In this document: positions 52,678 through 62,299 of the stretch, one piece after another
Layout of the letters: each line of letters begins with the position of its first letter
Numbering within the stretch: the stretch's first letter is position 1
Source: Anaerolineae bacterium
GTDB taxonomy: Bacteria > Chloroflexota > Anaerolineae > Promineifilales > Promineifilaceae
Reading direction: 5' to 3'
NCBI GenBank assembly: GCA_023954475.1
Contig: JAMLHW010000003.1
Span: 186,001 to 250,000 of the forward strand
DNA: 64,000 nt
The notes under the pieces: generated by a model
Told to the model about the DNA's origin: nothing
What the model saw: the letters and a program-made list of their open reading frames with translations, nothing else
Databases searched by the model: none
Made by a program: the position numbers and the translations under genes

Positions 52678-54273
52678 TTATTGCGACGGTGCAAAGAAAG
52701 CATCGTACACCATCTGGGCAAATTGCTGCTCGCCTTCAGGAGTGAATCCCATGCCATTCGGCCGATACCACGATTGAATCCGTTCGGCCGATATATCGGC
52801 AGCCTGCATTTCCAGCCCGGCAGTGAGTATATCGATTTGCTTGTCGGTGGCAAAAGCAGCCAGGCTGCGCTCCGGCGCAAGTAAATCATAGTCATCGCTG
52901 ACAGTCAATTGCCACGCATCGCCGTTTGTCGTTGACAAAAACTCATCGCTGAAGGTTGGTACAACGACAACATGGAGTGTTGCGCCATTGGCTTTGGCAA
53001 CTTGCGCGGCGATCTCGATGAGATTCTCGGTCAGCCGGATTGATTTGTCTGGCAAGCTGTTCGGCTCCGGTTCTGCTGCAAAAACAAATGCGCCGATGCC
53101 CAGCGATGCCAATGGTCCTGTACCCTCGGGCAATTCAGCTGCATCGTCGCCGCTCAGCATATAACCGATTACCTTTGGCGTCAACAAGTGCGACCGCAGT
53201 GAACGCAGAAATGTGTGTGACACCGGGCCATGTGCATCGGTGAATCGATGCCACAATAGATGTTCGGCAAACAAACTGCCTTCGTGAATGTTCCAGAAAC
53301 CATCGTCACCAATTGTATAAAACACGGTGTCGCGCGGCGTGCGCGGGTCGACTTCGACCATGTTGTTAGCAAAGTCGTCGCGTGCGTTGATAAAGATGAT
53401 GATGTCGTTCGGCCGATAAATCTCGACTGTATTTTTTATCCCTTCGTAATAATGTGCCGGACCGAAGCCGGGCGCACCGAGCGCGATCACTTCTGCATTA
53501 TCGCCATTGGCGGTCAGCAATGCTTCCAACTGGGCGCTGAACTGCTCATCTGGCTCTGTTTCCGCTGCATAAAGCAATTCGTCACCCAGCAACAAAACTT
53601 TGTGATTTTCATCGGATAAGTCAAACGCCGGTGCATGCCAACCATAGCGATTGACAGTTTGCAGGCCGCCATCGTCTGCAGCGAGGATGAGTCGACCATA
53701 CGGCTTGAACAAACCGGCTGTGCTGCTAAACCCAGACGGCAGCGCACCAGCCATGGCCAATCCCTGTAAAACCAGTTCGAGCGCAATGGCGATCAGTGCC
53801 ACAGCCAGAGTCAGTTTGCGCCAGAGCGGAACCGGATGTGTCTGACGCCATCCATAGAGTATGATGACAGCGATGAGCGCGTAAGCACCGAATACGAAAA
53901 CTGGTTGCAACCCGGGATAGCCATCCACCAATCGCAGGGAGTTGAGTGCCAGGTAAACGACGAAAAGCAAAGCGATAATCGTCAACAGCGCAAGCCAGCT
54001 TCGAGATTGAATGAACGTCAGTATTCTGTTGACGCCACGTACAAACGGTTCTGGGCGCAGCATCCAGTAGAGCAGGGGAATGATGACGATGGTCCAGACA
54101 ACGATTGTCAGAAAGAGGGGAAGCGAATATCGGCCGATAACCGGCTCACCGCTCTCGTGGGTAATCAGTTGGCCAAGCACATAAGCCCAGACAATGAGCA
54201 ATGTGCCGATAGCAAGCCGCGCGCCAAGCGCACCGGGCTGTTCCGGCTGGTGTAAACGGGTTTGTGTTTCCAT
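52678..54273 (-). CDS. Membrane protein with a degenerate SGNH-hydrolase-like domain
   Basis: The 531-residue protein has about five membrane segments in the first 190 residues and a large hydrophilic domain after them. That domain has the shape of SGNH hydrolases: VLLLGDELLYAAE at block I, NAEVIALGAPGFGP, then IYRPNDIIIFINARDDFANN at the block III site and FTPEGEQQFAQMV at the end. The nucleophile Ser of GDS is replaced by Glu, and the usual DxxH His is not evident, so catalysis is doubtful. Homologues are likely to belong to cell-envelope or polysaccharide systems. ATG 54273 is preferred; a longer frame starts at 54300. It lies upstream of the NicO gene in the same direction. Confidence 0.7.
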   Translation of the reverse strand: METQTRLHQPEQPGALGARLAIGTLLIVWAYVLGQLITHESGEPVIGRYSLPLFLTIVVWTIVIIPLLYWMLRPEPFVRGVNRILTFIQSRSWLALLTIIALLFVVYLALNSLRLVDGYPGLQPVFVFGAYALIAVIILYGWRQTHPVPLWRKLTLAVALIAIALELVLQGLAMAGALPSGFSSTAGLFKPYGRLILAADDGGLQTVNRYGWHAPAFDLSDENHKVLLLGDELLYAAETEPDEQFSAQLEALLTANGDNAEVIALGAPGFGPAHYYEGIKNTVEIYRPNDIIIFINARDDFANNMVEVDPRTPRDTVFYTIGDDGFWNIHEGSLFAEHLLWHRFTDAHGPVSHTFLRSLRSHLLTPKVIGYMLSGDDAAELPEGTGPLASLGIGAFVFAAEPEPNSLPDKSIRLTENLIEIAAQVAKANGATLHVVVVPTFSDEFLSTTNGDAWQLTVSDDYDLLAPERSLAAFATDKQIDILTAGLEMQAADISAERIQSWYRPNGMGFTPEGEQQFAQMVYDAFFAPSQ

Positions 54274-54471
54274 GAAAATAGTCTTGAAGCGCGAAGCCAC
54301 CCTTATTTTTACAAATCAATCAGGCAGATGCAACAGCATACTGCAAATGTTCACAAAATACACCAACTTTTAGTACTCTGTTTACGGTTCCTATTTGGCC
54401 CGTTTTCCACGAGTTCGTTTTCAATAAACCGTGCAAAAAGTATACAAAACGTTATAAATTTTGTCAAATAA

Positions 54472-54499
54472 TAGACAAAAACTGTACGTGCTGTATTAT
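54472..54499 (+). promoter_or_regulatory. Promoter of the fasciclin gene, TAGACA-16-TATTAT
   Basis: TAGACA (54472-54477) and TATTAT (54494-54499) are 16 bases apart in a clearly A+T-rich stretch (54300-54545). The predicted leader is about 53 bases, with GGAG (54549-54552) before ATG 54559. Confidence 0.5.
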
Positions 54500-54558
54500 T
54501 GTGTTCACGTTTAAGTTTTGAAACAAAACCAATCAATTAATAAGTAATGGAGTACCCG

Positions 54559-55557
54559 ATGAAAAAGATAGTTATGAGTTTGACAATAATGGCCCTTATG
54601 TTGGTATTGACAGTTGCAGCAACGGTCAGCGCTGACTCAATCGCTCCCAATGATGCTTCAGGTAATACCATTGTCGATATTGCTGTGGCAGACGGCCGAT
54701 TCACTACATTAGTAGCAGCCGTCGTTGCTGCTGACCTGGCCGATACACTTTCCGGCGGTCAGTGGACCGTTTTTGCACCTACCGATGACGCCTTTGCTAA
54801 ATTAGGACTGGATGCAACGAACATTGCTGACGCGTTCACCAAGGCTGAATTGACCGATATTCTTTTGTATCACACGCTGCAAGGAGAGGTTTTCTCAGAC
54901 AAAGCGATCGCTTTAGTTGGTGATGTCACGATGGCCAATGGTCAGAAGGCTGGTTTGAAAGTTGCCGATGGTGCTTTATATGTCAACGATGATTCCAAAG
55001 TAATCATTGCCGACATCGCTGCATCGAATGGTGCCATTCACGTCGTCGATACTGTTATTCTTGGCCCGTGGCCAAAAGCTGATGACAGCAGCAACTCTAG
55101 TTCGACCAGTAGTGCCACTTCCAGTGATTCTTCAATCGTCGACATTGCCATTGCAGACGGCCGCTTTGATACCTTAGTTGCCGCGGTAGTCGCTGCTGAT
55201 CTCGCCGGGACACTATCAGACGGAAGCTGGACTGTATTTGCACCGACTGATGCCGCTTTTGCCAAACTGGGTCTTGACGAAACCAATATCGCTGATGCGT
55301 TCAGCAAAGCTGAACTGACAGACATTTTGCTCTACCACGTGTTGCCGGGCGAATTTTTCTCGGACAAAGCAATTGCGTCAGTTGGCGATGTTACCATGGC
55401 GAATGGGCAGACTGCCGGTCTGAAAGTGGCAGATGGTGCTCTGTATGTCAACGATGATTCCAAGGTCATCATTGCTGACATTGCTGCTTCAAACGGCGCG
55501 ATTCATGTAGTTGACACTGTTATTCTGGGGCCGTGGCCGAAAGCTGCTGCGGAGTAG
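54559..55557 (+). CDS. Secreted protein with two fasciclin (FAS1) domains
   Basis: This 332-residue secreted protein has a signal peptide (MKKIVMSLTIMALMLVLTVA, cleaved near VSA-DSI) and two nearly identical FAS1 domains at about 35-175 and 190-330. Each has TLVAAVVAADLA, WTVFAPTDDAFAKL and the C-terminal NGAIHVVDTVILGPWPKA. A Ser/Thr-rich linker (DDSSNSSSTSSATSS) joins them. The domains are so alike that they arose by recent duplication. FAS1 domains mediate adhesion or matrix assembly. GGAG precedes ATG 54559, and a strong terminator follows. No TCGGCCGA copy occurs in the gene. Confidence 0.93.
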   Translation: MKKIVMSLTIMALMLVLTVAATVSADSIAPNDASGNTIVDIAVADGRFTTLVAAVVAADLADTLSGGQWTVFAPTDDAFAKLGLDATNIADAFTKAELTDILLYHTLQGEVFSDKAIALVGDVTMANGQKAGLKVADGALYVNDDSKVIIADIAASNGAIHVVDTVILGPWPKADDSSNSSSTSSATSSDSSIVDIAIADGRFDTLVAAVVAADLAGTLSDGSWTVFAPTDAAFAKLGLDETNIADAFSKAELTDILLYHVLPGEFFSDKAIASVGDVTMANGQTAGLKVADGALYVNDDSKVIIADIAASNGAIHVVDTVILGPWPKAAAE

Positions 55558-55590
55558 ACTTTATCTGTACAAATATAACGACTAAATAGA

Positions 55591-55620
55591 AGAGCGCACC
55601 GAAAGGTGCGCTCTTTTTCT
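55591..55620 (+). terminator. Rho-independent terminator after the fasciclin gene
   Basis: AGAGCGCACC (55591-55600) and GGTGCGCTCT (55605-55614) pair around a GAAA loop, followed by TTTTCTTTG. It is a near-ideal tetraloop terminator, about 35 bases after the stop codon. Confidence 0.92.
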
Positions 55621-55712
55621 TTGTTCGGCCGAAACGCCCACATAAGCAAGCTGCGAATCGCAAATGGAGAAGATGCGTTTACTCCTACACCGTTCAGCCA
55701 CTATTATTTTGT

Positions 55713-56468
55713 CTAGTGATGATCGTGCAGATCGATTTCTCCCTGCGTATGGATATGCGGTCGCAGCGAATGGGGGCACTCCAACCCGTGCGTTTCCATC
55801 AACACGTCATCAGACATAATGTCGATTGGCGTTCCGTCGGCGATAACCGCACCGTCATCGAGCAAAATGACGCGTTCGCACACTTCCAGCACCAGTTCCA
55901 GATCATGCGATGCTACGAGAATCATTTCGGCCGATGCCTGAATGAAACGAATCAATCGGCGTCGCGACCGCATATCGAGATTGGCGCTTGGTTCGTCGTA
56001 AATGATCAGGCGCGGTTTCATTGCCTGAATGCCGGCAATGGCGACCATGCGTTTTTGCCCGCCGGAGAGGTGGTGGGGTGCGCGGTCGATCAAATCGCCG
56101 ATGCCGGTCAGTGCAACCGCATCTTCAACCCGTTTTTCCACATCGTCGTAGGGCAGTCCCATGTTAAGCGGGCCGAAAGCGACATCGTCCCAGACAGTCG
56201 GCGAAAAGAGCTGATCATCCGGGTATTGAAAGACAAGCCCGATGGCCGGATGAAAACGACCCGGGATGACAGGTTGGTCGAACAGCGTGATCGCGCCGGA
56301 ATTCGGCCGAAGCACGCCACAAACTGAATGGAACAACGTCGTTTTACCGGCACCATTCGGCCCGACAATACCCACGCGTTCACCTTCCCCAATTTCGAGC
56401 GATATTCCGTTGAGAACTGGTGTTTGTGGATAAGAAAAATGCAGGTCGGATATAGACAATCCGTTCAT
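55713..56468 (-). CDS. cbiO: ECF-type nickel/cobalt transporter ATPase CbiO
   Basis: This 251-residue ABC ATPase powers the metal transporter encoded just upstream. GPNGAGKTTLF is the Walker A motif, VFQYPDDQLFSPTVWDDVAFGP is the Q-loop with the CbiO-specific PDDQ, HHLSGGQKRMVAIAG is the signature, and LIIYDEPSANLD is Walker B. The C-terminus is His-rich (HIHTQGEIDLHDHH) and may bind metal. Its ATG overlaps the stop of the CbiM-CbiQ gene (56465-56468), so the two are translationally coupled. Confidence 0.93.
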   Translation of the reverse strand: MNGLSISDLHFSYPQTPVLNGISLEIGEGERVGIVGPNGAGKTTLFHSVCGVLRPNSGAITLFDQPVIPGRFHPAIGLVFQYPDDQLFSPTVWDDVAFGPLNMGLPYDDVEKRVEDAVALTGIGDLIDRAPHHLSGGQKRMVAIAGIQAMKPRLIIYDEPSANLDMRSRRRLIRFIQASAEMILVASHDLELVLEVCERVILLDDGAVIADGTPIDIMSDDVLMETHGLECPHSLRPHIHTQGEIDLHDHH

Positions 56469-58000
56469 AACAACAGGCTCCCAATAGCGAATTGCCCGAC
56501 GATAAACGCGGCAGCAACAGCGAGCATGGCGATTAGCTTCAGCGTGTCGCTACGTGTCACGGCAAACTCACTCAAGCTAACCGTGCCGAAACCATAGCCG
56601 CGTAAAATCATGGCTTTGTAGACGCGGTCTGACTGTTCATAGCTGCGCACCAACATGTTACCCAGCAGCGAAGCCAAGACAGACACGAGTTGCAGCGAGA
56701 ATTGATTGCTGCGGAAACCGCGTAGTCGTACGGCGATGCGCATCTGTGTGAACATATTGCCGATTTCAAATATGTAACGATACGTCAACAGCGTTATGTC
56801 GGCTAGTGTGTCAGGGAATTTGAGCGCGCGCATGGCGCGAATGGCGTTGAGAAAAGTGTCCGTGCCGAAGAGTACGACCGTCAATGTAATAATGCAGATA
56901 AACCGCGTGGCCAACAGCACTGCAGCAACGACACCTTCAGTGTAGATCGTCAACGGACCGAGCGTGAAGAGCACCGTTGAGCCGGCGACAAACGGCAAAA
57001 TCAGGACGATGATCAAGATGAAGAAGCCCGGCACTTGCAGACGACTACGCAAAAATGGGTATGGCAATTTTGACAAGTGAAAAATGATTGCTGTGACGAT
57101 AACCATCGGAATCAACAACCATACTGACGTAACGAGCGCAAACGTAAACATCAGCACGATAAAACCAACCAGTTTTGTCGTCATGGCCCAACTGTGAACG
57201 GGCGAATCGAGATGGGCGTACTGGTCGAGGCCGGCCCGCGTCTGAGCGTCTGAGGGGGCTGGTGTACGTACAATTCGACGCGGCACGGTCGCCCGATGTA
57301 CAGGAGCGACAAATTCCGGTTGACCGGCTGGGGTATCTACACGGGTGCGATTTCGGCCGAACGTACCTTCAATCAGTTCCGGTTTCACACGCCGTAGATA
57401 ACTGACCAATAAGGCTGTAAATAAACCTTCCAACAGCGCCAACGGCAAATGGGCCAGACTCAACGCAATCGTCGCCGTGCGCTCCAGTTCTGTATCAATA
57501 TCGGCGGGCAGCGTCGTAATGATCACTGTGTAGAACAACGCGACCGCCAGCACCACACCCAAAGCACCGGCGATAAATCCCCACAGCGCAAACCAACCTG
57601 TACCGGCATTCGGCCGACGGTACGCCAGCCGAAAAACCAGAAACGCAATGACCGCAGGCATACCCATGATGACCGCGTTGACGCCCAACGTGGTGAAACC
57701 ACCATGCCCAAAAACGAGAAATTGCAGAATCAAGCCGACCAGGATCGACGGAAACGCATACCAGCCGAGTACGACACCCATCAAACCACTCAACAGCAAA
57801 TGAATACTCACCGGTGGCACGGGAACGCGAATAGCCGACGCGATAAAAAACGCAGCCGTCAACAGAGCTGCCTTGGGAATCTCGGCGCGTGGGTCTTCCT
57901 GCTGGTTGATCTTGCGCAGGGAGTAAGCTGTCATGGCACCGGTGACAATGTAGCCACCTGCCAGAACAACGCCGGGTAAAAAACCGTCAGGAACGTGCAT
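56465..58000 (-). CDS. Fused CbiM-CbiQ nickel/cobalt ECF transporter membrane protein
   Basis: The 511-residue protein joins two usually separate subunits. Residues 1-215 are CbiM: MHVPDGFLP, in which the N-terminal His at residue 2 is a metal ligand in this family, then SIHLLLSGLMGVVLG and LVFGHGGFTTLGVNAVIMG. A hydrophilic linker of about 70 residues follows. Residues from about 285 are CbiQ, the transmembrane subunit, with LTYRYIFEIGNMFTQMRIAVRLRG and RGYGFG, which couple to the ATPase. The start ATG 58000 fits the exact MHVPDG start of CbiM; a longer frame at 58051 would spoil the N-terminal metal site. It overlaps the NikL-like gene by 14 bases. Confidence 0.93.
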   Translation of the reverse strand: MHVPDGFLPGVVLAGGYIVTGAMTAYSLRKINQQEDPRAEIPKAALLTAAFFIASAIRVPVPPVSIHLLLSGLMGVVLGWYAFPSILVGLILQFLVFGHGGFTTLGVNAVIMGMPAVIAFLVFRLAYRRPNAGTGWFALWGFIAGALGVVLAVALFYTVIITTLPADIDTELERTATIALSLAHLPLALLEGLFTALLVSYLRRVKPELIEGTFGRNRTRVDTPAGQPEFVAPVHRATVPRRIVRTPAPSDAQTRAGLDQYAHLDSPVHSWAMTTKLVGFIVLMFTFALVTSVWLLIPMVIVTAIIFHLSKLPYPFLRSRLQVPGFFILIIVLILPFVAGSTVLFTLGPLTIYTEGVVAAVLLATRFICIITLTVVLFGTDTFLNAIRAMRALKFPDTLADITLLTYRYIFEIGNMFTQMRIAVRLRGFRSNQFSLQLVSVLASLLGNMLVRSYEQSDRVYKAMILRGYGFGTVSLSEFAVTRSDTLKLIAMLAVAAAFIVGQFAIGSLLL

Positions 58001-58463
58001 CAGATCGTTTCCCACGCATGAAATACAGGGCGACACCACCGAGTACAACAATGACGACGCCTGCCAGCAAGATGGTTTGTGTTGGTGAACGGCCTTGATT
58101 GCCGGCGCCGCTCAAACTGGTGGCGCTGCTGTCAACTGGTACGTGGAGCATTTCGCCGTGCCCGGCTGTGCGTACGCTGATGTCCCATGAGCCGGTAACG
58201 GTCGGATCGATGGGAAACTCAATGTGCCCGTTTTCGTCAGCTATTCCCTGAAAATACGGTTCGGACGGATTATCGGGTGCGTAGGCGACGATCTGAGCGT
58301 TGACCATGGGCTCACCAGAGTCGAAGACGGCGTCGATGATGACAACGCCATCGTCAAATTGCCAGACGATGTCCGTGCCGTGTGCCGATGCAGTGCCGAC
58401 CACAACCAGAGCAATCAAGGCAGCGATTATCAAGTGGAAGGTTTTAAGAGAAGATGTGATCAT
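57987..58463 (-). CDS. NikL/CbiL-like accessory protein of the nickel/cobalt transporter
   Basis: The 158-residue protein has a signal segment ending near VGTASA-HGTD, an Ig-like extracytoplasmic domain (VFDSGEPMVNAQIVAYAPDNPSEPYFQ), and one C-terminal membrane segment (LLAGVVIVVLGGVALYF) with a basic tail. This matches NikL-type components found next to CbiMQO transporters. The mature protein begins with His-Gly-Thr, which could bind metal. TAATG overlap joins it to the lipoprotein gene upstream, and its end overlaps the CbiM-CbiQ start. Function beyond assisting uptake is unknown. Confidence 0.8.
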   Translation of the reverse strand: MITSSLKTFHLIIAALIALVVVGTASAHGTDIVWQFDDGVVIIDAVFDSGEPMVNAQIVAYAPDNPSEPYFQGIADENGHIEFPIDPTVTGSWDISVRTAGHGEMLHVPVDSSATSLSGAGNQGRSPTQTILLAGVVIVVLGGVALYFMRGKRSDARS

Positions 58464-59275
58464 TATGGTGCGCTATGTCCGGTGTAACCACCGACTGCTT
58501 CGTAGCAATGGCCTTCACCGACGTGCCCCAGAGTTGTGAAGGTATCGATGAATGTCTCGTAATCTTCGGCCGATAATTGTGCTTGCAATTCGGCCGAATT
58601 GATGTTGAGCTGCCCATTTTCTGCCAATGCTGCCAGCGGGTCAAAGCCCAATGCACCGACATTGAGACTGTCGTCCAGCGGTGCGTCGCCGTCGCCAAAG
58701 ATATGGTCAAAGTGAAAAGTCAACTCGACATCGGCCGAATCACCGGCAGCCAGAATGCCTTTGCGTTCGTCCCCGACGTACTCTCCGCACGAATAGAAGG
58801 ATTCATCCGTCACTGTAATAGAGAAATCAACTGTGTTGCCGTCTTTTTGCGCCGAACCTGCCATCAGCACGGTTGCACCGGCTGCCGGGCCGTCGCTCGC
58901 GGGCAACATGCGCCAACTCACGGCGTTGTATTGGCCTGCAGGCGCGTCATCGATGACCGCGAGACGAAGCGGTTCTGCGTCCGCGTCGCCTTCCGCGAGA
59001 TCAACCGTTATGACATCCGGCACCGCAACGGCCTTTCCCTGTGGCTCAACGCCGCTCGCAGCATCGTAAGGCGGGTCGGTTTGATAGGCTGTCACGTCTG
59101 CCAGTGTCACCATAACACTGTCAAATGCAATCTCCCATCCATCTTTGGAGACAAACCCCTGACGAACAAAATCTTCACCGTTGGCATCAAAGGCAAGCGA
59201 TCCTGTTTCTTCACTATTGCAGGCAATTGCTACAATGCCCGTGAACAGCATCGCGAAAAATAGTCGTTTAATCAT
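58463..59275 (-). CDS. Lipoprotein of the metal-transport operon
   Basis: The 270-residue protein begins with a lipoprotein signal whose lipobox reads AIAC (Cys at about residue 19). The mature part is an Ig-like domain in the manner of DUF4382 proteins (GWEIAFDSVMVTLADV, then AGQYNAVSWRM). Three more Cys and several His lie in the second half (FYSCGEYVG, HFDHIFGDGD, HVGEGHCYEAVGG) and could hold metal. AAGGGG precedes ATG 59275. It is the first gene of a four-gene operon with the transporter. I infer a periplasmic-side metal-binding or sensing role; the family is not certain. Confidence 0.7.
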   Translation of the reverse strand: MIKRLFFAMLFTGIVAIACNSEETGSLAFDANGEDFVRQGFVSKDGWEIAFDSVMVTLADVTAYQTDPPYDAASGVEPQGKAVAVPDVITVDLAEGDADAEPLRLAVIDDAPAGQYNAVSWRMLPASDGPAAGATVLMAGSAQKDGNTVDFSITVTDESFYSCGEYVGDERKGILAAGDSADVELTFHFDHIFGDGDAPLDDSLNVGALGFDPLAALAENGQLNINSAELQAQLSAEDYETFIDTFTTLGHVGEGHCYEAVGGYTGHSAP

Positions 59276-59285
59276 AGACCCCTTA

Positions 59286-59340
59286 TTGCGAAAATTTGCA
59301 ACCATCAATGGCATTATAGCAAGGATGGAGGCAGAGACAA
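59286..59340 (-). promoter_or_regulatory. Promoter and likely Fur-family operator of the metal-transport operon
   Basis: On the minus strand, TTGTCT (59340-59335), a 16-base spacer and TATAAT (59318-59313) form a good promoter. In the leader, a near-palindrome at 59286-59301 (plus strand TTGCGAAAATTTGCAA) covers the predicted start of transcription's downstream side, where a repressor would block. The Fur-type regulator is encoded next door. Confidence 0.55.
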
Positions 59341-59365
59341 TTGATTCGGCCGACCTGGTAATGAT

Positions 59366-59785
59366 TCAGCGACAGTTGGCGCACAGACCGTGAATGGTGA
59401 TGTGGTCGATGTCCGCCAGAAAGCCGTGTTCGTCGTTGAGATGGGCTTCCAATTGCCGAAAATGGTGATGGGATAAGGTCGTAACACTACCGCACGAGCG
59501 GCAAATGAGGTGATGGTGGGGGGTAGATGCAGCGACTTCATAGACGGTCTGGCCGTCGATTTCGGCCGAAACGACGATTCCCAGTTCGGCAAACAGGTTC
59601 ATTGTGCGATAGACAGTGGCCAGGTCAATGGTCGGTGTTGTGGCATGAACTGCCTGGTATAGGTCGCCGATTGCTGTGTGTCGGCCGAGATCACACAGTG
59701 CGTCCAGAATGATTTCGCGTTGGGGTGTCAATCGGTGGCCTGCGCTGCGCAGTGTCGTGGCATAGTCGGTTGTGGTATGTGTCAT
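59366..59785 (-). CDS. Fur-family metal-responsive regulator
   Basis: The 139-residue protein is a Fur-family repressor. It has a winged helix (HRLTPQREIILDALC, then DLATVYRTMNLFAELGIV) and a metal-binding dimer domain with HHHLICRSCG and the C-terminal LCANC pair. The Cys-x-x-Cys pairs hold structural zinc. Placement just upstream of the nickel/cobalt transporter operon suggests a Nur- or Zur-like role, with nickel the first guess. A palindrome overlapping its own start suggests autoregulation. The sensed metal cannot be told from sequence. Confidence 0.9.
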   Translation of the reverse strand: MTHTTTDYATTLRSAGHRLTPQREIILDALCDLGRHTAIGDLYQAVHATTPTIDLATVYRTMNLFAELGIVVSAEIDGQTVYEVAASTPHHHLICRSCGSVTTLSHHHFRQLEAHLNDEHGFLADIDHITIHGLCANCR

Positions 59786-59793
59786 ATTAATAT
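59784..59793. promoter_or_regulatory. Perfect palindrome ATATTAATAT overlapping the regulator start codon
   Basis: The palindrome overlaps the ATG (59785-59783, minus strand) and a TATATT -10-like element. Occupancy by the regulator would block its own expression. The weak promoter in front leaves almost no leader. Confidence 0.45.
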
Positions 59794-59968
59794 AACATTC
59801 ATGCTGTGCTCATGTTGTACTCATGAGTTAGTTTGAGTTACGTTATCGCGCCGATGGGCTGTCCAGAGGCGCCGGCGCTAAGCCAATCGTCCGCAAAGTC
59901 AATCGCTCTCGCTTTCGATCAACTGAAGGTTGGCAGATCAAGCAGTTGCGCAAACCTTGTGGAAGATG

Positions 59969-61009
59969 TTACACATCCTGCACGAAAGAATAGGGGTTGA
60001 ACGCGTCGTATGACACACTCTCAATGTTGACACGCTGACCCACATTGAGGCGCTCCGCATAGGCCAACAACACTTCCATTGCCGCCATATCCTCCAATGC
60101 AAAGCCAGTCGAATCGAAAACCGTCTTTTGTGCTTGGTACGAGACGTAAGCATTGGGATTCTTGACAATTTCAATCAGCGACGGCCCGATGTGACCATTA
60201 TGCAACTGTTGGCATTCACCTTCCAGAATTGCCTGCGGCGTGTAATCGGGGCATACCAACGAAGCGTGCAGTAAAGTCAACGGTAGCTCTGTCTTGCCTG
60301 CCATGTCGGAACCAACCGCATTGATGTGAACATCGTCGCGCAAGAATGCATCATCGAGTACAGGACCTGCGCCCGGTGCAACCGATGTTGCAGTGCAAAT
60401 GATATGTGCATTGCGTTCAATGACATCCCGGGAGACCTTGCGCACTGGTAAATCGAGAAACCGCGTACGATCAATAAAAGAATCGGTCACGGATTCGTTT
60501 ATGTCAAATGCGAGCACTTCGTCAATGTGGAAGCAGCGTGATAAGGCGTGCAGTTGCGTCACGGCCTGTGCGCCGCAGCCAATCAAGCCGATAACACTGC
60601 TATCAGGATGTGCCAGCAGCTCACTGGCGATGGCGGATGCAGCGCCAGTGCGTACGGCTGTCAGATAGGTACCGTCACACAACGCGCGTAAATTACCGGT
60701 TTTGAGATCGTACATGTTCATCGTTGAAACAATGGTTGGCAACTCAAAACGCATCGGATTGATAGGGTTGTAGCTTACCATCTTGACTACGGCACGATCG
60801 CCGGTTCGTGCAACCGGCATCCATTCGAGGAGACTGGGATGCGGTTTTGTGTAAGAAAAACCATCGCGCTCGAATACGTTCATCGTGTTTTCGTCGTATT
60901 GGATAAATGCCTGAATGAGTGCGCGGATGGTTTCGTCCATCATAGTGTCCAATCCAACAGCGCTGACGACAGCGTGCACGTCGTCTCTTGTCAATATAAC
61001 CGTATCCAT
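59969..61009 (-). CDS. Ornithine cyclodeaminase / mu-crystallin family protein
   Basis: The 346-residue protein matches the ornithine cyclodeaminase, alanine dehydrogenase and mu-crystallin family. It has VVKMVSYNPIN near the substrate site, DGTYLTAVRTGAASAIASELLA, and the NAD-binding IGLIGCGAQAVTQLHAL. HINAVGSDMAGKTEL carries the conserved Gly-Ser-Asp. Members deaminate ornithine to proline, reduce imines or make unusual amino acids. The substrate is not decidable. AAGG lies 11 bases before ATG 61009. No TCGGCCGA copy occurs. It is divergent from the mtnP gene, and no clear link to the synthetase operon exists. Confidence 0.85.
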   Translation of the reverse strand: MDTVILTRDDVHAVVSAVGLDTMMDETIRALIQAFIQYDENTMNVFERDGFSYTKPHPSLLEWMPVARTGDRAVVKMVSYNPINPMRFELPTIVSTMNMYDLKTGNLRALCDGTYLTAVRTGAASAIASELLAHPDSSVIGLIGCGAQAVTQLHALSRCFHIDEVLAFDINESVTDSFIDRTRFLDLPVRKVSRDVIERNAHIICTATSVAPGAGPVLDDAFLRDDVHINAVGSDMAGKTELPLTLLHASLVCPDYTPQAILEGECQQLHNGHIGPSLIEIVKNPNAYVSYQAQKTVFDSTGFALEDMAAMEVLLAYAERLNVGQRVNIESVSYDAFNPYSFVQDV

Positions 61010-61320
61010 AGTTCTGAAACCTTATTGTTAGTCAAAAAATCTGATCGATTTTCAGGAGGCAAGTACCCATATGGCAGCCTGCCAAGTATTGATTATTGTG
61101 TGAGAGGTGCAGTAATTATCGCGAGTTATGCTTTTACTTGCGAATGATCATGATCTTATTCATTGTCCGGATGGTCTGCATCTTATGCATGGATGCGGCA
61201 TAATTGATCCGAACACAATTTGATCAATCGTGATGGATGCATGCACCCCATTCCCATGGCGACAGGTGTATGACACCTATCATTGCGCTTGATGCTAACA
61301 ACATTCTCGTAGGAGTCAAT
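61010..61320. other. 311-base divergent intergenic region
   Basis: The region separates the cyclodeaminase-like gene from mtnP. It holds a perfect palindrome GATCATGATC (61146-61155) and the inverted repeat AGGTGT-atg-ACACCT (61264-61278), and ends with AGGAG (61311-61315) before ATG 61321. A reading frame from 61237 continues into mtnP but is best seen as upstream leader. No tRNA or riboswitch was recognised. Confidence 0.5.
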
Positions 61321-62193
<873 letters not shown>

Positions 62194-62299
62194 TCGTTGG
62201 CGGGTGGGATTTGAGCGTGTTGCGACGGTTGCCTATCGTGGTTTACGCACTGACGTTTCCTGTCACCCTCATTGGCTGCATGATTGCGGATAACTTACC

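Noticed and set aside
59969-61009. Cyclodeaminase-like gene as part of the peptide-synthetase pathway
   Set aside because: It lies 9 kb away behind the metal-transport genes, in its own transcription unit, so a link to the cluster is not supported.
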